In this document: one piece after another, positions 24,502 through 31,798 of the stretch | How the letters are laid out: every line of letters begins with the position of its first letter | Numbering within the stretch: the stretch's first letter is position 1 | Source: JBCBSZ01 sp039185015 | GTDB lineage: Bacteria > Actinomycetota > Acidimicrobiia > Acidimicrobiales > Poriferisodalaceae | Assembly: GCA_039185015.1 (NCBI GenBank) | Contig: JBCDAU010000012.1 | Span: 1-64,000 of the forward strand | DNA length: 64,000 bases | Reading direction: 5' to 3' | Made by a program: the position numbers and the translations under genes | Notes under the pieces: model-generated | Database searches by the model: none | Seen by the model: the letters and a program-made list of their open reading frames with translations, nothing else | Told to the model about the DNA's origin: nothing

Positions 24502-25628
24502 GAACGTCGGAGTGTACGCGCCAGCCTTCGCGTTCGGCTCCACCGGAGCTCACCCAGACGACCCGGTTGTGACGCTGCGTCGTACAGCTCGAGGTACCGG
24601 CCGGCCAGTCGGTCCATCGAGAGCTCCTCGGCGCGGATCGAGCCGGCCTGGACGAGTCGCTCGGACAGCCCGGCGTCGAAGAGGGCCCGGTGGAGCGCCG
24701 CGCCGAGCGCGGCCGCGTCGCCGGGCGGAGCCAGGAGCGCGTCGCGGTCGTGGGTGGCCACGTTCTGATAGCCGTCGAGCGAGGAGGCGACCAGGGTGGT
24801 GCCCGCGGCCATCGCCTCGAGCAGGACGATGCCGAACGACTCGGAGGCGAGCGAGGGGAAACAGGCCACGTCAGCGCCTCGGAGTCGGCCGAGCTTCTCG
24901 GTCTCGCTGATCGAGCCGAGCCACTCGATGCGGCCGTCGCCGGCATGGCGGCGTTGGAGCCGCTCGGTCTCGGGACCGGAGCCGGCCACCCAGACCCGCA
25001 CGTCGTGGGGCAGGTGGGCGAGTGCGTCGAGCAGCACCGCCAGGCCCTTGCGGGGCTCGTGGCGGCCGAGGAACAGGATCGTCGGTCGGTCGCTCGCGTA
25101 CGGCTCGGCCTTGGCGAAGCGGGCCAGCTCGATGCCGTTGAAGAGCACCTCGTACTCGCCGCCGAGCGCCTCGGACGCCAGCGCCTTGGCGTCCTCGGAG
25201 ACGGCGCAGCGGACCCGGAGCCGGTTGGCCAGGTACCGGACCCCGGGGACCAGGTAGGCCTTGGTCGTCCCGGCGGCGTGCCAGGTCCCGATCATGGGTG
25301 CGGTGTCGAGCAGGAGGGCGGTCTGGTTGGGCCCCGGCACGAGCGGCTCGTGGAGGTGGATGACGTCGAACTCCTCCTCCCACAGCGCCCGGATGGTGCG
25401 GAGCGCGCAGGCCGCATCGGGAGCGATCGGGGCCACCGAGCCGTTGGACGCGGTCGGAATGGAGTCGCCGAGCGGGATCACCCCGGTGTCGGGCGGTGGG
25501 CCGTCGCACGGCCCGAGGGCGACCGCCTCGTGCCCACGCGCCCGCAGCGCGCGGGCGAGCCCGAGGACCTGGCCCTGGACACCACCAGGAACGGTCAAGG
25601 AGTAGGGAGAGACGATCCCGATCCGCAC
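24498..25628 (-). CDS. pimA: Phosphatidylinositol alpha-mannosyltransferase (GT4, PimA-like)
   Basis: Transfers the first mannose from GDP-mannose to phosphatidylinositol on the inner face of the membrane. The 376 residues form a GT-B fold: RIGIVSPYSLTVPGGVQGQV at the N-terminus, VIHLHEPLVPGPNQTALL, then the donor site ILFLGRHEPRKGLAVLLDAL and the GT4 EX7E motif ASESFGIVLLEAMAAG. The start matches mycobacterial PimA closely. Position after patA and pgsA supports the call. A GT4 enzyme with another acceptor cannot be ruled out from motifs alone. Confidence 0.87.
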   Translation of the reverse strand: MRIGIVSPYSLTVPGGVQGQVLGLARALRARGHEAVALGPCDGPPPDTGVIPLGDSIPTASNGSVAPIAPDAACALRTIRALWEEEFDVIHLHEPLVPGPNQTALLLDTAPMIGTWHAAGTTKAYLVPGVRYLANRLRVRCAVSEDAKALASEALGGEYEVLFNGIELARFAKAEPYASDRPTILFLGRHEPRKGLAVLLDALAHLPHDVRVWVAGSGPETERLQRRHAGDGRIEWLGSISETEKLGRLRGADVACFPSLASESFGIVLLEAMAAGTTLVASSLDGYQNVATHDRDALLAPPGDAAALGAALHRALFDAGLSERLVQAGSIRAEELSMDRLAGRYLELYDAASQPGRLGELRWSRTRRLARTLRRS

Positions 25629-25676
25629 GCTCTGCAGCGTAGTGGGGCAGGACTGCTGCGTGGCGTGAGGGTTTCG

Positions 25677-26606
25677 TCAGGATGGGTCGCGACCAGCGCG
25701 CTGCGCGGCGAGCCACTCGTGGTCGCTGGGCCAGTTCGGCTGCAGCAGATGCCACTGGTCCGGCGCCTCGCGGATGAGCAGCTCGAACTCCTCCGCGAGG
25801 TCCTGGGTGACCCGGGCGACGTCGGCTCGCAGCCGACCTCGTCGTTCGGTGTCGAGTGGGGGCCTGACCAGGCCGTAGTGACCCCCGCCGGGCCGGAAGT
25901 AGACCGCCGTCGGGAACACCGGCGCGCCGGAGCGCAGCGCCAACAGCGCCGGACCGCCGGGCAAGGTGGTCCGTTCGCCGAAGAACTCGACGTCGATGCC
26001 GCCGCCCTGCAGGTCGCGGTCGGCGAGCAGGCACACGATCTGGTTGTCGGCGAGCGCGTCGAGCACCCGCGCCGCGGCATCGGAGCCGAGCGGGATGACG
26101 GTCATCCCGAGCGACTCCCGAAACGACGTGAAGAAGTCGAACACCTCGGGCGGGTCCAGGGGTTCGACGACCACCGAGACGCGGAGCCCGCGCACCTTGG
26201 TCAGCCAGAACCCGGCCCACTCCCACCCACCGAGGTGGGGCAGCGCGAGGATCGCCCCCTCGCCACGGTCGAGCGACTCCCACAACTCGGCGGTGCCGGT
26301 GGTCGTGATGCCCGCCTCGATCTCGGCGGCGCTGAGGTCCGGCAGGCGGAACGACTCGACGTAGTACCGGACGTAGCTCTCCATCGAGCGCCGCACCATG
26401 GCCTGCAGCGCCGGCGCCGTGACACCCGGTCCGGTCGCTCGGCGGAGGTGCCGCTCGAGCATCCCGCGACGGCCGCGCAGAGAGGCCGAGAGCAACGGGG
26501 CGGTGGCCACGGGCAGGTCACGGGCCACACCGCGCGGCAAGAGCCGAGCGAATCGCGAACCTCCCCGGTAGGCCCGGGCGACGACGGCGTCGCGGCGGTC
26601 ACCCAC
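25677..26606 (-). CDS. patA: Phosphatidylinositol mannoside acyltransferase (PatA-like, HtrB family)
   Basis: Acyl-CoA dependent acyltransferase expected to acylate the mannose of PIM1/PIM2. The 309 residues are close to mycobacterial PatA in length. The HX4E catalytic motif is in LALPHLGGWEWAGFWL; other conserved parts are VVVEPLDPPEVFDFF, CLLADRDLQGGGIDVEFFGE and TLPGGPALLALRSGAPVFP. It sits between pgsA and pimA, as in mycobacteria. The family also contains lipid A lauroyl transferases, but a Gram-negative lipid A role is unlikely here. Confidence 0.88.
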   Translation of the reverse strand: MGDRRDAVVARAYRGGSRFARLLPRGVARDLPVATAPLLSASLRGRRGMLERHLRRATGPGVTAPALQAMVRRSMESYVRYYVESFRLPDLSAAEIEAGITTTGTAELWESLDRGEGAILALPHLGGWEWAGFWLTKVRGLRVSVVVEPLDPPEVFDFFTSFRESLGMTVIPLGSDAAARVLDALADNQIVCLLADRDLQGGGIDVEFFGERTTLPGGPALLALRSGAPVFPTAVYFRPGGGHYGLVRPPLDTERRGRLRADVARVTQDLAEEFELLIREAPDQWHLLQPNWPSDHEWLAAQRAGRDPS

Positions 26607-26612
26607 GAATCG

Positions 26613-27323
26613 TCAGTGGCGCTGGCGCTCGGCGCTGCGGCGGGCACGACGGGCGGCGAAGCGCTCCACGCGGGCGCTTCGGCGCTCGGCACGCAGGCGA
26701 CGACGCCGACGCCGCTCCTGCGCCCGCGGCGGCAGCGGGACCTCGTCGGACGCCTGTCGCCACACCTTGACGAAGCGTTGGACCATCGTGATGCCGCTCA
26801 GGACGAGCAGCACCCACAGGATCGGGACGAGCAGCGACTCGAAGGCCAGGCCGACCGCGAGCACGATGATCCGCTCGGCACGCTCCATGAGCCCGCCCTT
26901 GGCGTCGAAGCCGAGCGACTCGGCCTTCGCGCGCATGTACGAGATCACGCTGGCCACGGCCATGACGGCGAACGGCAGGACCGCCATCTGCTGGCCCTCG
27001 GTGTCGGCCAGGTACCACGCGATGCCACCGAGCAGGAAGGCGTCGGTGACCCGGTCGGCCGTGGAGTCGAAGAACGCCCCCCGACGGGAGGCCGTGCCCG
27101 CCGCCTTCGCGACGGCACCATCGAACAGGTCGGGCAGCGCCGACAGGATGAGCAGGAGCAGGCCCAGCCGGAGCTGGCCGTTGGCGATGGCCACGGCGGT
27201 GCCGACGCTGATCACCATCCCGGCGACGGTCAGGTGGTCGGCGGTGACGCCGAGGCGCTGGATGCTGCGGCCGATGGGCCGGACGACCTGGTCGACGCCG
27301 TTGCGGAGATGACCGTCGAACAT
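26613..27323 (-). CDS. pgsA: CDP-alcohol phosphatidyltransferase, probable phosphatidylinositol phosphate synthase
   Basis: Integral membrane enzyme that condenses CDP-diacylglycerol with inositol 1-phosphate. The 236 residues carry the family motif D-x2-DG-x2-A-x9-G-x3-D-x3-D as DLFDGAVAKA...RRGAFFDSTADR, plus several membrane helices (LRLGLLLLILSALPDLF, IIVLAVGLAFESLLVPILWV). An Arg-rich cytoplasmic tail of about 45 residues follows. It is first in pgsA-patA-pimA and 7 nt from patA, arguing for the actinobacterial PIP synthase rather than a phosphatidylglycerol enzyme. Confidence 0.86.
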   Translation of the reverse strand: MFDGHLRNGVDQVVRPIGRSIQRLGVTADHLTVAGMVISVGTAVAIANGQLRLGLLLLILSALPDLFDGAVAKAAGTASRRGAFFDSTADRVTDAFLLGGIAWYLADTEGQQMAVLPFAVMAVASVISYMRAKAESLGFDAKGGLMERAERIIVLAVGLAFESLLVPILWVLLVLSGITMVQRFVKVWRQASDEVPLPPRAQERRRRRRLRAERRSARVERFAARRARRSAERQRH

Positions 27324-27492
27324 GGATGCCTCGCTGGACGGGGACGGGAGCCATGCGCGGGGTCATCGGGGGATGACCGCCGGGCACGGGGCCAACAGTT
27401 TGGCCGCTCCCAGTAAAGACGGTGCGGAACATGCCGACAACGAACCTGGCGGGCGGAGTGTCTGCCGACGGCATCAATGAGGAGACATCGGC

Positions 27493-27861
27493 ATGGCCGA
27501 CATCGAGAACTCTCTCAAGCGGGCGATGGGCGTGAGCGGTGCGATCGCCGCCTGCCTCGTCGACTACGACTCGGGCATGGCGCTCGGGACCGCCGGGGGC
27601 GGCGGTCTCGACCTCGAGGTCGCCGCAGCGGGCAACACCGACGTCGTGAAGGCCAAGCTCCGCACGATGGAGAGCCTCGGCCTCGACGAGCAGATCGAGG
27701 ACATGCTCATCACCCTCGACACGCAGTTCCATCTCCTCCGGCCCGTGCACAGCAAGTGGGGCCGCGGCCTGTTCCTCTATGTCGCGCTGAACAAGCCCCA
27801 GGCCAACCTCGCGATGGCTCGTCGCGAGCTGGCGATCATCGAGGCCGAGCTCGAGCTCTGA
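27493..27861 (+). CDS. Roadblock/LC7-domain protein 1
   Basis: A 122-residue single roadblock-type domain: helix DIENSLKRAMGVSGAIAACLVDYD, strand GMALGTAGG, VAAAGNTDVVKAKLRTMESL, then LITLDTQFHLLRPVH and GLFLYVALNKPQANLAMARR. Roadblock proteins of bacteria (MglB, the CvnB group) bind and regulate Ras-like GTPases. A GAGGAGA Shine-Dalgarno lies 8 nt before the ATG. First gene of a four-gene plus-strand operon; the GTPase starts 7 nt downstream. I infer it is a GTPase partner or GAP-like regulator. Confidence 0.85.
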   Translation: MADIENSLKRAMGVSGAIAACLVDYDSGMALGTAGGGGLDLEVAAAGNTDVVKAKLRTMESLGLDEQIEDMLITLDTQFHLLRPVHSKWGRGLFLYVALNKPQANLAMARRELAIIEAELEL

Positions 27862-27868
27862 GCCTCCG

Positions 27869-28468
27869 ATGTTCAGCGCCGCCACCTCCGCGAACGCCGA
27901 CCTGATCTTCAAGGTCGTCGTGTCCGGCCCGTACTCGGCCGGCAAGACGACCTTCATCAGCACCGTTGCCGGCCAGTCGCTGGTCACGACCGACGAGGAC
28001 GTGACCGCAGCGATCGAGGCCGAGCGGAAGTCGGCCACGACGGTCGGCATGGACTTCGGTGTGTTCGTCGTTCCGGACGAGGCGGGCGACATCGAGCTCC
28101 GACTGCACGGCACCCCTGGCCAGGAGCGGTTCCGCTTCATGTGGGAGATCCTGGCGGAGGGCGCTGATGCGTTCGTGATCATGCTCGACGGCCGCACCCC
28201 CCACGAGTGGGCGGAGGCGAGGAGCCACATCACGACGCTGCGGGGAGTCCAGGACGCCCCCGGGGTCATCGCCGTCAACTGGTACAGCGAGGGCGACATC
28301 GTGGATCGGGTGCGCGAGGAGTTCTCCGACACCGGGTTCGCCGTCGTCGCCTGTGATGCCCGTGAGCCAGGCGACGTCCTCGGTGCGCTCGTCGAGGTCC
28401 TCACCACCACCCTCGAACGTCTCGAAGCGGAGACGGTTTCCATGGCAGGAGCAGTCGAATGGCACTGA
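27869..28468 (+). CDS. Small Ras-like GTPase (MglA/CvnD-like)
   Basis: 199 residues. G1 P-loop GPYSAGKT at about 20-27, switch I with KSATTVGMDFG (about 54-64), and switch II LHGTPGQERFRF (79-90), the form typical of COG2229-type bacterial GTPases. The G4 position reads VNWYSEGD instead of NKxD and G5 reads ACDARE, so guanine specificity must be achieved differently or relaxed. Two roadblock genes flank it. Bacterial relatives work in polarity and motility (MglA) or in Streptomyces conservons; the role here is not known. Confidence 0.88.
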   Translation: MFSAATSANADLIFKVVVSGPYSAGKTTFISTVAGQSLVTTDEDVTAAIEAERKSATTVGMDFGVFVVPDEAGDIELRLHGTPGQERFRFMWEILAEGADAFVIMLDGRTPHEWAEARSHITTLRGVQDAPGVIAVNWYSEGDIVDRVREEFSDTGFAVVACDAREPGDVLGALVEVLTTTLERLEAETVSMAGAVEWH

Positions 28469-28857
28469 CCGAGGCCGACGCCCTCACGACGCTCGAGGAG
28501 CGCTTCAGGGCGTTCCGCGACGAGGCCCCGAACATCCACGGAGCGCTGCTCGCGACCGCCGACGGCCACCCGATCCTCTCGTCCCTGACCGAGGTCGATG
28601 CGGCAGCGACGGCGGCGATGGTGGCCGCCACGATCGGCATCGGAAGCCGCCTCGCCGGCGTCCTCGGCTCGAACGAGCTCGAGGAGGTGTCGGTCAGGAC
28701 CCCGAACGGCTACCTCGCCATCTTCGACGCGGGTGAGGCAACCGTCCTCACCGTGCTGACCGGCCCCCAGGCCAACCTCGCCCGCATCAACAGCTTCGCC
28801 AAGTTGCACCTGGACCTCCTCCGTGAGGTCGCGATCGAGATGAAGGCAGGCGCGTGA
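28459..28857 (+). CDS. Roadblock/LC7-domain protein 2
   Basis: A 132-residue roadblock-type domain: TTLEERFRAFRDEAPNIHGA, LLATADGHPILSSL, AAMVAATIGIGSRLAGVLGS, VRTPNGYLAIFDAG, TVLTVLTGPQANLARIN. It is a distinct paralogue of roadblock 1, closer to the conservon CvnB type. It overlaps the GTPase gene by 10 nt and its own stop overlaps the next start by 4 nt, so all four products are likely made together. Confidence 0.87.
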   Translation: MALTEADALTTLEERFRAFRDEAPNIHGALLATADGHPILSSLTEVDAAATAAMVAATIGIGSRLAGVLGSNELEEVSVRTPNGYLAIFDAGEATVLTVLTGPQANLARINSFAKLHLDLLREVAIEMKAGA

Positions 28858-29858
28858 TGCGCACGAGCGGATCGCTGCGGCGGGGAACCCTCGCCGAGCT
28901 CCTCTTCGAAGCCGAGAACGACGGCATGACCGGCACGGTCGCCGTCGCCGGCCCCGATCGGCGCGGCAAGGTCTACGTGGTCGAGGGGCGCATCGCCCAT
29001 GCCCGCCAGAGCGGCCAGCGCGAGTTCACCGACTGGCTCGGCCTCCTCGGTCTCGTCCCCGCAGACGACGACACCGTCGCCACGACGCTGGCGTCGCGAC
29101 TGTCCACCGACCTGGTCCTGAACGCCCCCATGATCCGCCGCCTCGCCCGCGAGTACGTCGACCGCGTGTGCGGCGACCTCCTGCGCGTGGACGAGGGCGA
29201 GTTCCGCATCGAGGAGGGCGAGGCCGTCCCCCACGGCGTGATCGAGGCGTGGAAGGTCGCGCAGGTCCTCCTCAACGCCGCTGCGACCGGCCATGCCGAC
29301 AAGCTCGAGAGCCGCCCGTCCCTCAAGGACGTCCGCCTGCGTGCGACGACCGAGGGGGAGGTCGTGCTCAGCCGAGCCGAGTGGCGCCTCGCCGTCGAGA
29401 TGGCGCGGCCCATGAGCGCCGAGACGCTGGCCCAGCGCGTCGGTGCCGAGACCCGCAGCGTGAAGCGCGTCCTCGCCGGCCTGCTCGATCGCGGCCTGCT
29501 CAGCGCCGGTCCCGGTGCGGCGCTCGTCGCCCCCGAGGCCAAGGCCTTGCCGAGCGAGGTCACGGAGAAGGTCGACGAGCGCAACGCCGGCGACGGTGAC
29601 GACTCGGACGGCGGTCAGGACGACTCAGCGGACCGAGTCGCCATGAGCGAGGCCTTGCGCTCGCTGTCGGGCGGCACCGTCGACCCGCCCAAGAAGGGCA
29701 ACGGACGCCGCACCCTCGCCACCGTGGCCGAGGAGCAGGGTGCCACCGATCCGGCGGACGACGATGACTCCGGACTCGAGCTGCTCGAAGGCGACGACGC
29801 CGGCGCCGATCGTCGGGCCGGTGCGCTGCGCCGCCTGCTCGGCGCCATGCGCAGCTAG
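28854..29858 (+). CDS. DUF4388 / winged-helix protein with acidic tail
   Basis: 334 residues. Residues about 5-125 resemble DUF4388 (PATAN-like): GSLRRGTLAELLFEAENDGM, GKVYVVEGRIAHARQSGQRE and VDEGEFRIEEGEAVPHGV. Residues about 170-220 look like a winged helix-turn-helix: EVVLSRAEWRLAVEMARPMS, ETLAQRVGAETRSVKRVLAG. From 225 to the end it is acidic and probably disordered. It closes the roadblock-GTPase-roadblock operon. The wHTH may stand in for the DUF742 (CvnC) component of conservons; this is inference. Confidence 0.75.
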   Translation: MMRTSGSLRRGTLAELLFEAENDGMTGTVAVAGPDRRGKVYVVEGRIAHARQSGQREFTDWLGLLGLVPADDDTVATTLASRLSTDLVLNAPMIRRLAREYVDRVCGDLLRVDEGEFRIEEGEAVPHGVIEAWKVAQVLLNAAATGHADKLESRPSLKDVRLRATTEGEVVLSRAEWRLAVEMARPMSAETLAQRVGAETRSVKRVLAGLLDRGLLSAGPGAALVAPEAKALPSEVTEKVDERNAGDGDDSDGGQDDSADRVAMSEALRSLSGGTVDPPKKGNGRRTLATVAEEQGATDPADDDDSGLELLEGDDAGADRRAGALRRLLGAMRS

Positions 29859-29883
29859 TCGCCCGGGGCGGCCGCTTCGCCGG

Positions 29884-30408
29884 CTACTCCTCCGACCAGT
29901 CCTCGGGGTTGTCCTCGAAGAGGTCGTCGACCACCGTGCCGTCGACGCCGTCGACGAGCACCAGGCCCCGCTTCGTGGGCGGGTCGTCGGCCGAGTAGAG
30001 CAGGAGCCGCCACGTCGGCCGGCTGCGCAGTCCTCGCCAGCCGAGCTGGGCGGAGGCGTGGCCGACGGCGAACCCGGCCTGACGGGTGGCGGTCAGCAAC
30101 GCGTCGTTCTCGTCGACCCGGAGCGGGTAGCCCGCCACGAGCGAGTAGAGACCGAACGCGATCAGCCCGGCGCCCATGACGACCACGCCGGTGTTGACCA
30201 GCACGCCCGCGTCTCCCGCAGCCACACCGATGGCCACGGCGATCGCGCCGATCCCGAGGTACAGCAGCGCCGGGATGCGGCGCCGCTTGTTGTCGGGGAA
30301 CTGGTACGGCCCGACGAACCCGCGGTCGAGATCCTCGGGGAGCTCGTCGCGGAGCTCGGCCGGGTCGGCGGTGGTGGCTTCGGAGGTCTGCTCGGGACGG
30401 TCGTCCAC
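29884..30408 (-). CDS. Predicted membrane protein of unknown function
   Basis: About 174 residues from a GTG at 30408; a longer frame would run into the HIT gene. An acidic N-terminus (TTADPAELRDELPEDLDRGF) precedes a basic patch (DNKRRRIPA) and two membrane helices (LLYLGIGAIAVAIGVAAG; TGVVVMGAGLIAFGLYSLV). The C-terminal cytoplasmic part includes QLGWRGLRSRPTWRLLLYSA and LVLVDGVDGTVVDDLFEDN. No family recognised. It is convergent with the DUF4388 gene and 10 nt downstream of the HIT gene on the same strand. Confidence 0.7.
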   Translation of the reverse strand: MDDRPEQTSEATTADPAELRDELPEDLDRGFVGPYQFPDNKRRRIPALLYLGIGAIAVAIGVAAGDAGVLVNTGVVVMGAGLIAFGLYSLVAGYPLRVDENDALLTATRQAGFAVGHASAQLGWRGLRSRPTWRLLLYSADDPPTKRGLVLVDGVDGTVVDDLFEDNPEDWSEE

Positions 30409-30418
30409 GGCGGTGAGG

Positions 30419-30946
30419 CTACCGAGGCGCGCCGCTCCCCCACGAGCGCACACCGGTGGGCCATGCGTCACGCACCCTCGCCGACGTGGCCTCGGGGCCC
30501 TCGGGGATGACCCGGACGCCGCCGACCGTCGTCATGAAGTTCGTGTCACCGCGCCAACGCGGCAGGGCGTGCACATGGAGGTGGCCGGGGATGCCGGCGC
30601 CGGCCGCCGGGCCCATGTTGATGCCGACGTTCACGCCACCGGGCTCGTAGGCGGTCGTGATCGCCTCGACCGCCTGCTCGACCTCCGCCCACAGCTCGGC
30701 AGACTCGTCGTCGTCGAGCTCGTCGAGCGTGGCGACGTGGCGCACGGGCATCACCATGAGGTGACCGTTCACGTACGGGTACCGGTTGAGCACCGCGACG
30801 ACCCGCTCGCGTCGGTGCACGACCTCGACGGTCTCGTGGTCGGCAGCCAGCGCGCACAGGACGCAACCCTCGTCGGGTTGGCCGTCCTCGATGACGGTGC
30901 TCACGTAGTCGGCCCGCCAGGCCGCCCAGAGCTGATCGTGGCTCAC
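30419..30946 (-). CDS. HIT-family hydrolase/phosphorylase (Rv2613c-like)
   Basis: 175 residues with the histidine triad GHLHVHALPRW, preceded by ERVVAVLNRYPYVNGHLMVMPVRH. CVLCALAADHE provides a CxxC near the N-terminus, as in Ap4A phosphorylase-type actinobacterial HIT proteins. Such enzymes cleave dinucleoside polyphosphates. In M. tuberculosis the counterpart lies beside pgsA; here the roadblock operon intervenes. GTG start overlapping the plsC stop by 4 nt. Confidence 0.9.
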   Translation of the reverse strand: MSHDQLWAAWRADYVSTVIEDGQPDEGCVLCALAADHETVEVVHRRERVVAVLNRYPYVNGHLMVMPVRHVATLDELDDDESAELWAEVEQAVEAITTAYEPGGVNVGINMGPAAGAGIPGHLHVHALPRWRGDTNFMTTVGGVRVIPEGPEATSARVRDAWPTGVRSWGSGAPR

Positions 30947-31740
30947 CCGACGGCGGCGGCGGCCAGAGGCCGTGACTCCAACGTCGCGGTGGCGGTGGGG
31001 ACCGACTGCGCCTTGCGGGTGGCGTACCGGTCGACGTAGCGCTGACCCGTGAGCTGGCGGATCTCGAACATCACCTCATCGATCATCCGACGATGGACGA
31101 GACGGTCGGCGCCGGCGTCGAGGTAGCGCCGCGGATCGATCGGGGCGCCGAAGCGGAGCTTCGCTGCGCGGAACGGCCGGGGCATCGGCGTGTCGGGCGG
31201 CTGGATCTCGGCGGTGCCGATGATGCCGGTGGGGATGATGGGCACGCCGGCGTCGATGGCGAGGCGAGCAGCACCCGTGTGGCCCTTGTGGAGCTCGCCG
31301 GTGCGCGACCGGGTGCCCTCGGGGTAGATCCCGAACAGGCCACCGGCGCGCAGCACGTCGGCGGCGGCGCCGAGCGCGTCCTTCGCCGCCTGGCCCCCGC
31401 TGCGGTCGATCGGGATCATCCCGAGCGCCGGGAACAGCGCACGGGTCTTCCAGTCGTCGAGGTACTCGGCCTTGCCGACGAAGGTGATCGGGCGAGGCAG
31501 GAGCATCGCGAGGAACGACGAGTCGATGAAGCTGATGTGGTTGGGGGCGATGATCGCCCCGCCGCTCTCGGGCAGGTTCTCGAGCCCGTCGAGCTCGACG
31601 CGCCAGAACAGCCTCGTGAGCGGACGACCGATGACGCGCATGTACGGGCTCCAACGCCCGATGTCCTCGACCTTGACGCCCTTGACGGTCTCGACGGACG
31701 AAGACGGCGCTGCCGTCTCCGGTGGCGAGATTGTGGTCAC
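30943..31740 (-). CDS. 1-acyl-sn-glycerol-3-phosphate acyltransferase (PlsC family)
   Basis: 265 residues. Acylates lysophosphatidic acid (or a related acceptor) in membrane lipid synthesis. The HX4D motif is in IIAPNHISFIDSSFLAM and the acceptor motif is GIYPEGTRSRTGELHKG. A third block, GVPIIPTGIIGTAEI, is also typical. The GTG start overlaps the stop of a short open frame (31737-31787) and follows an AT-rich segment that could be its promoter. Substrate preference cannot be read from sequence. Confidence 0.88.
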   Translation of the reverse strand: MTTISPPETAAPSSSVETVKGVKVEDIGRWSPYMRVIGRPLTRLFWRVELDGLENLPESGGAIIAPNHISFIDSSFLAMLLPRPITFVGKAEYLDDWKTRALFPALGMIPIDRSGGQAAKDALGAAADVLRAGGLFGIYPEGTRSRTGELHKGHTGAARLAIDAGVPIIPTGIIGTAEIQPPDTPMPRPFRAAKLRFGAPIDPRRYLDAGADRLVHRRMIDEVMFEIRQLTGQRYVDRYATRKAQSVPTATATLESRPLAAAAVG

Positions 31741-31763
31741 GAGGCCCCCCAGCGGTCGCTCAT
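31737..31763 (-). CDS. Possible 8-codon leader ORF before plsC
   Basis: ATG at 31763 gives MSDRWGAS, whose TGA overlaps the plsC GTG (GTGA). An in-frame upstream ATG at 31787 would give a 16-residue peptide beginning MNFSTNLF. An AT-rich stretch containing TACTAAT lies 6-7 nt before the 31763 ATG, in the leaderless pattern. It may be only a chance ORF. Confidence 0.25.
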   Translation of the reverse strand: MSDRWGAS

Positions 31764-31798
31764 GAAGAGATTAGTACTGAAGTTCATGGACGGTTCAG

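Noticed and set aside
25677..26606. Lipid A acyltransferase (HtrB) and hence a Gram-negative host
   Set aside because: The HX4E family is shared with PatA. The pgsA-patA-pimA context and mycothiol gene fit actinobacteria.
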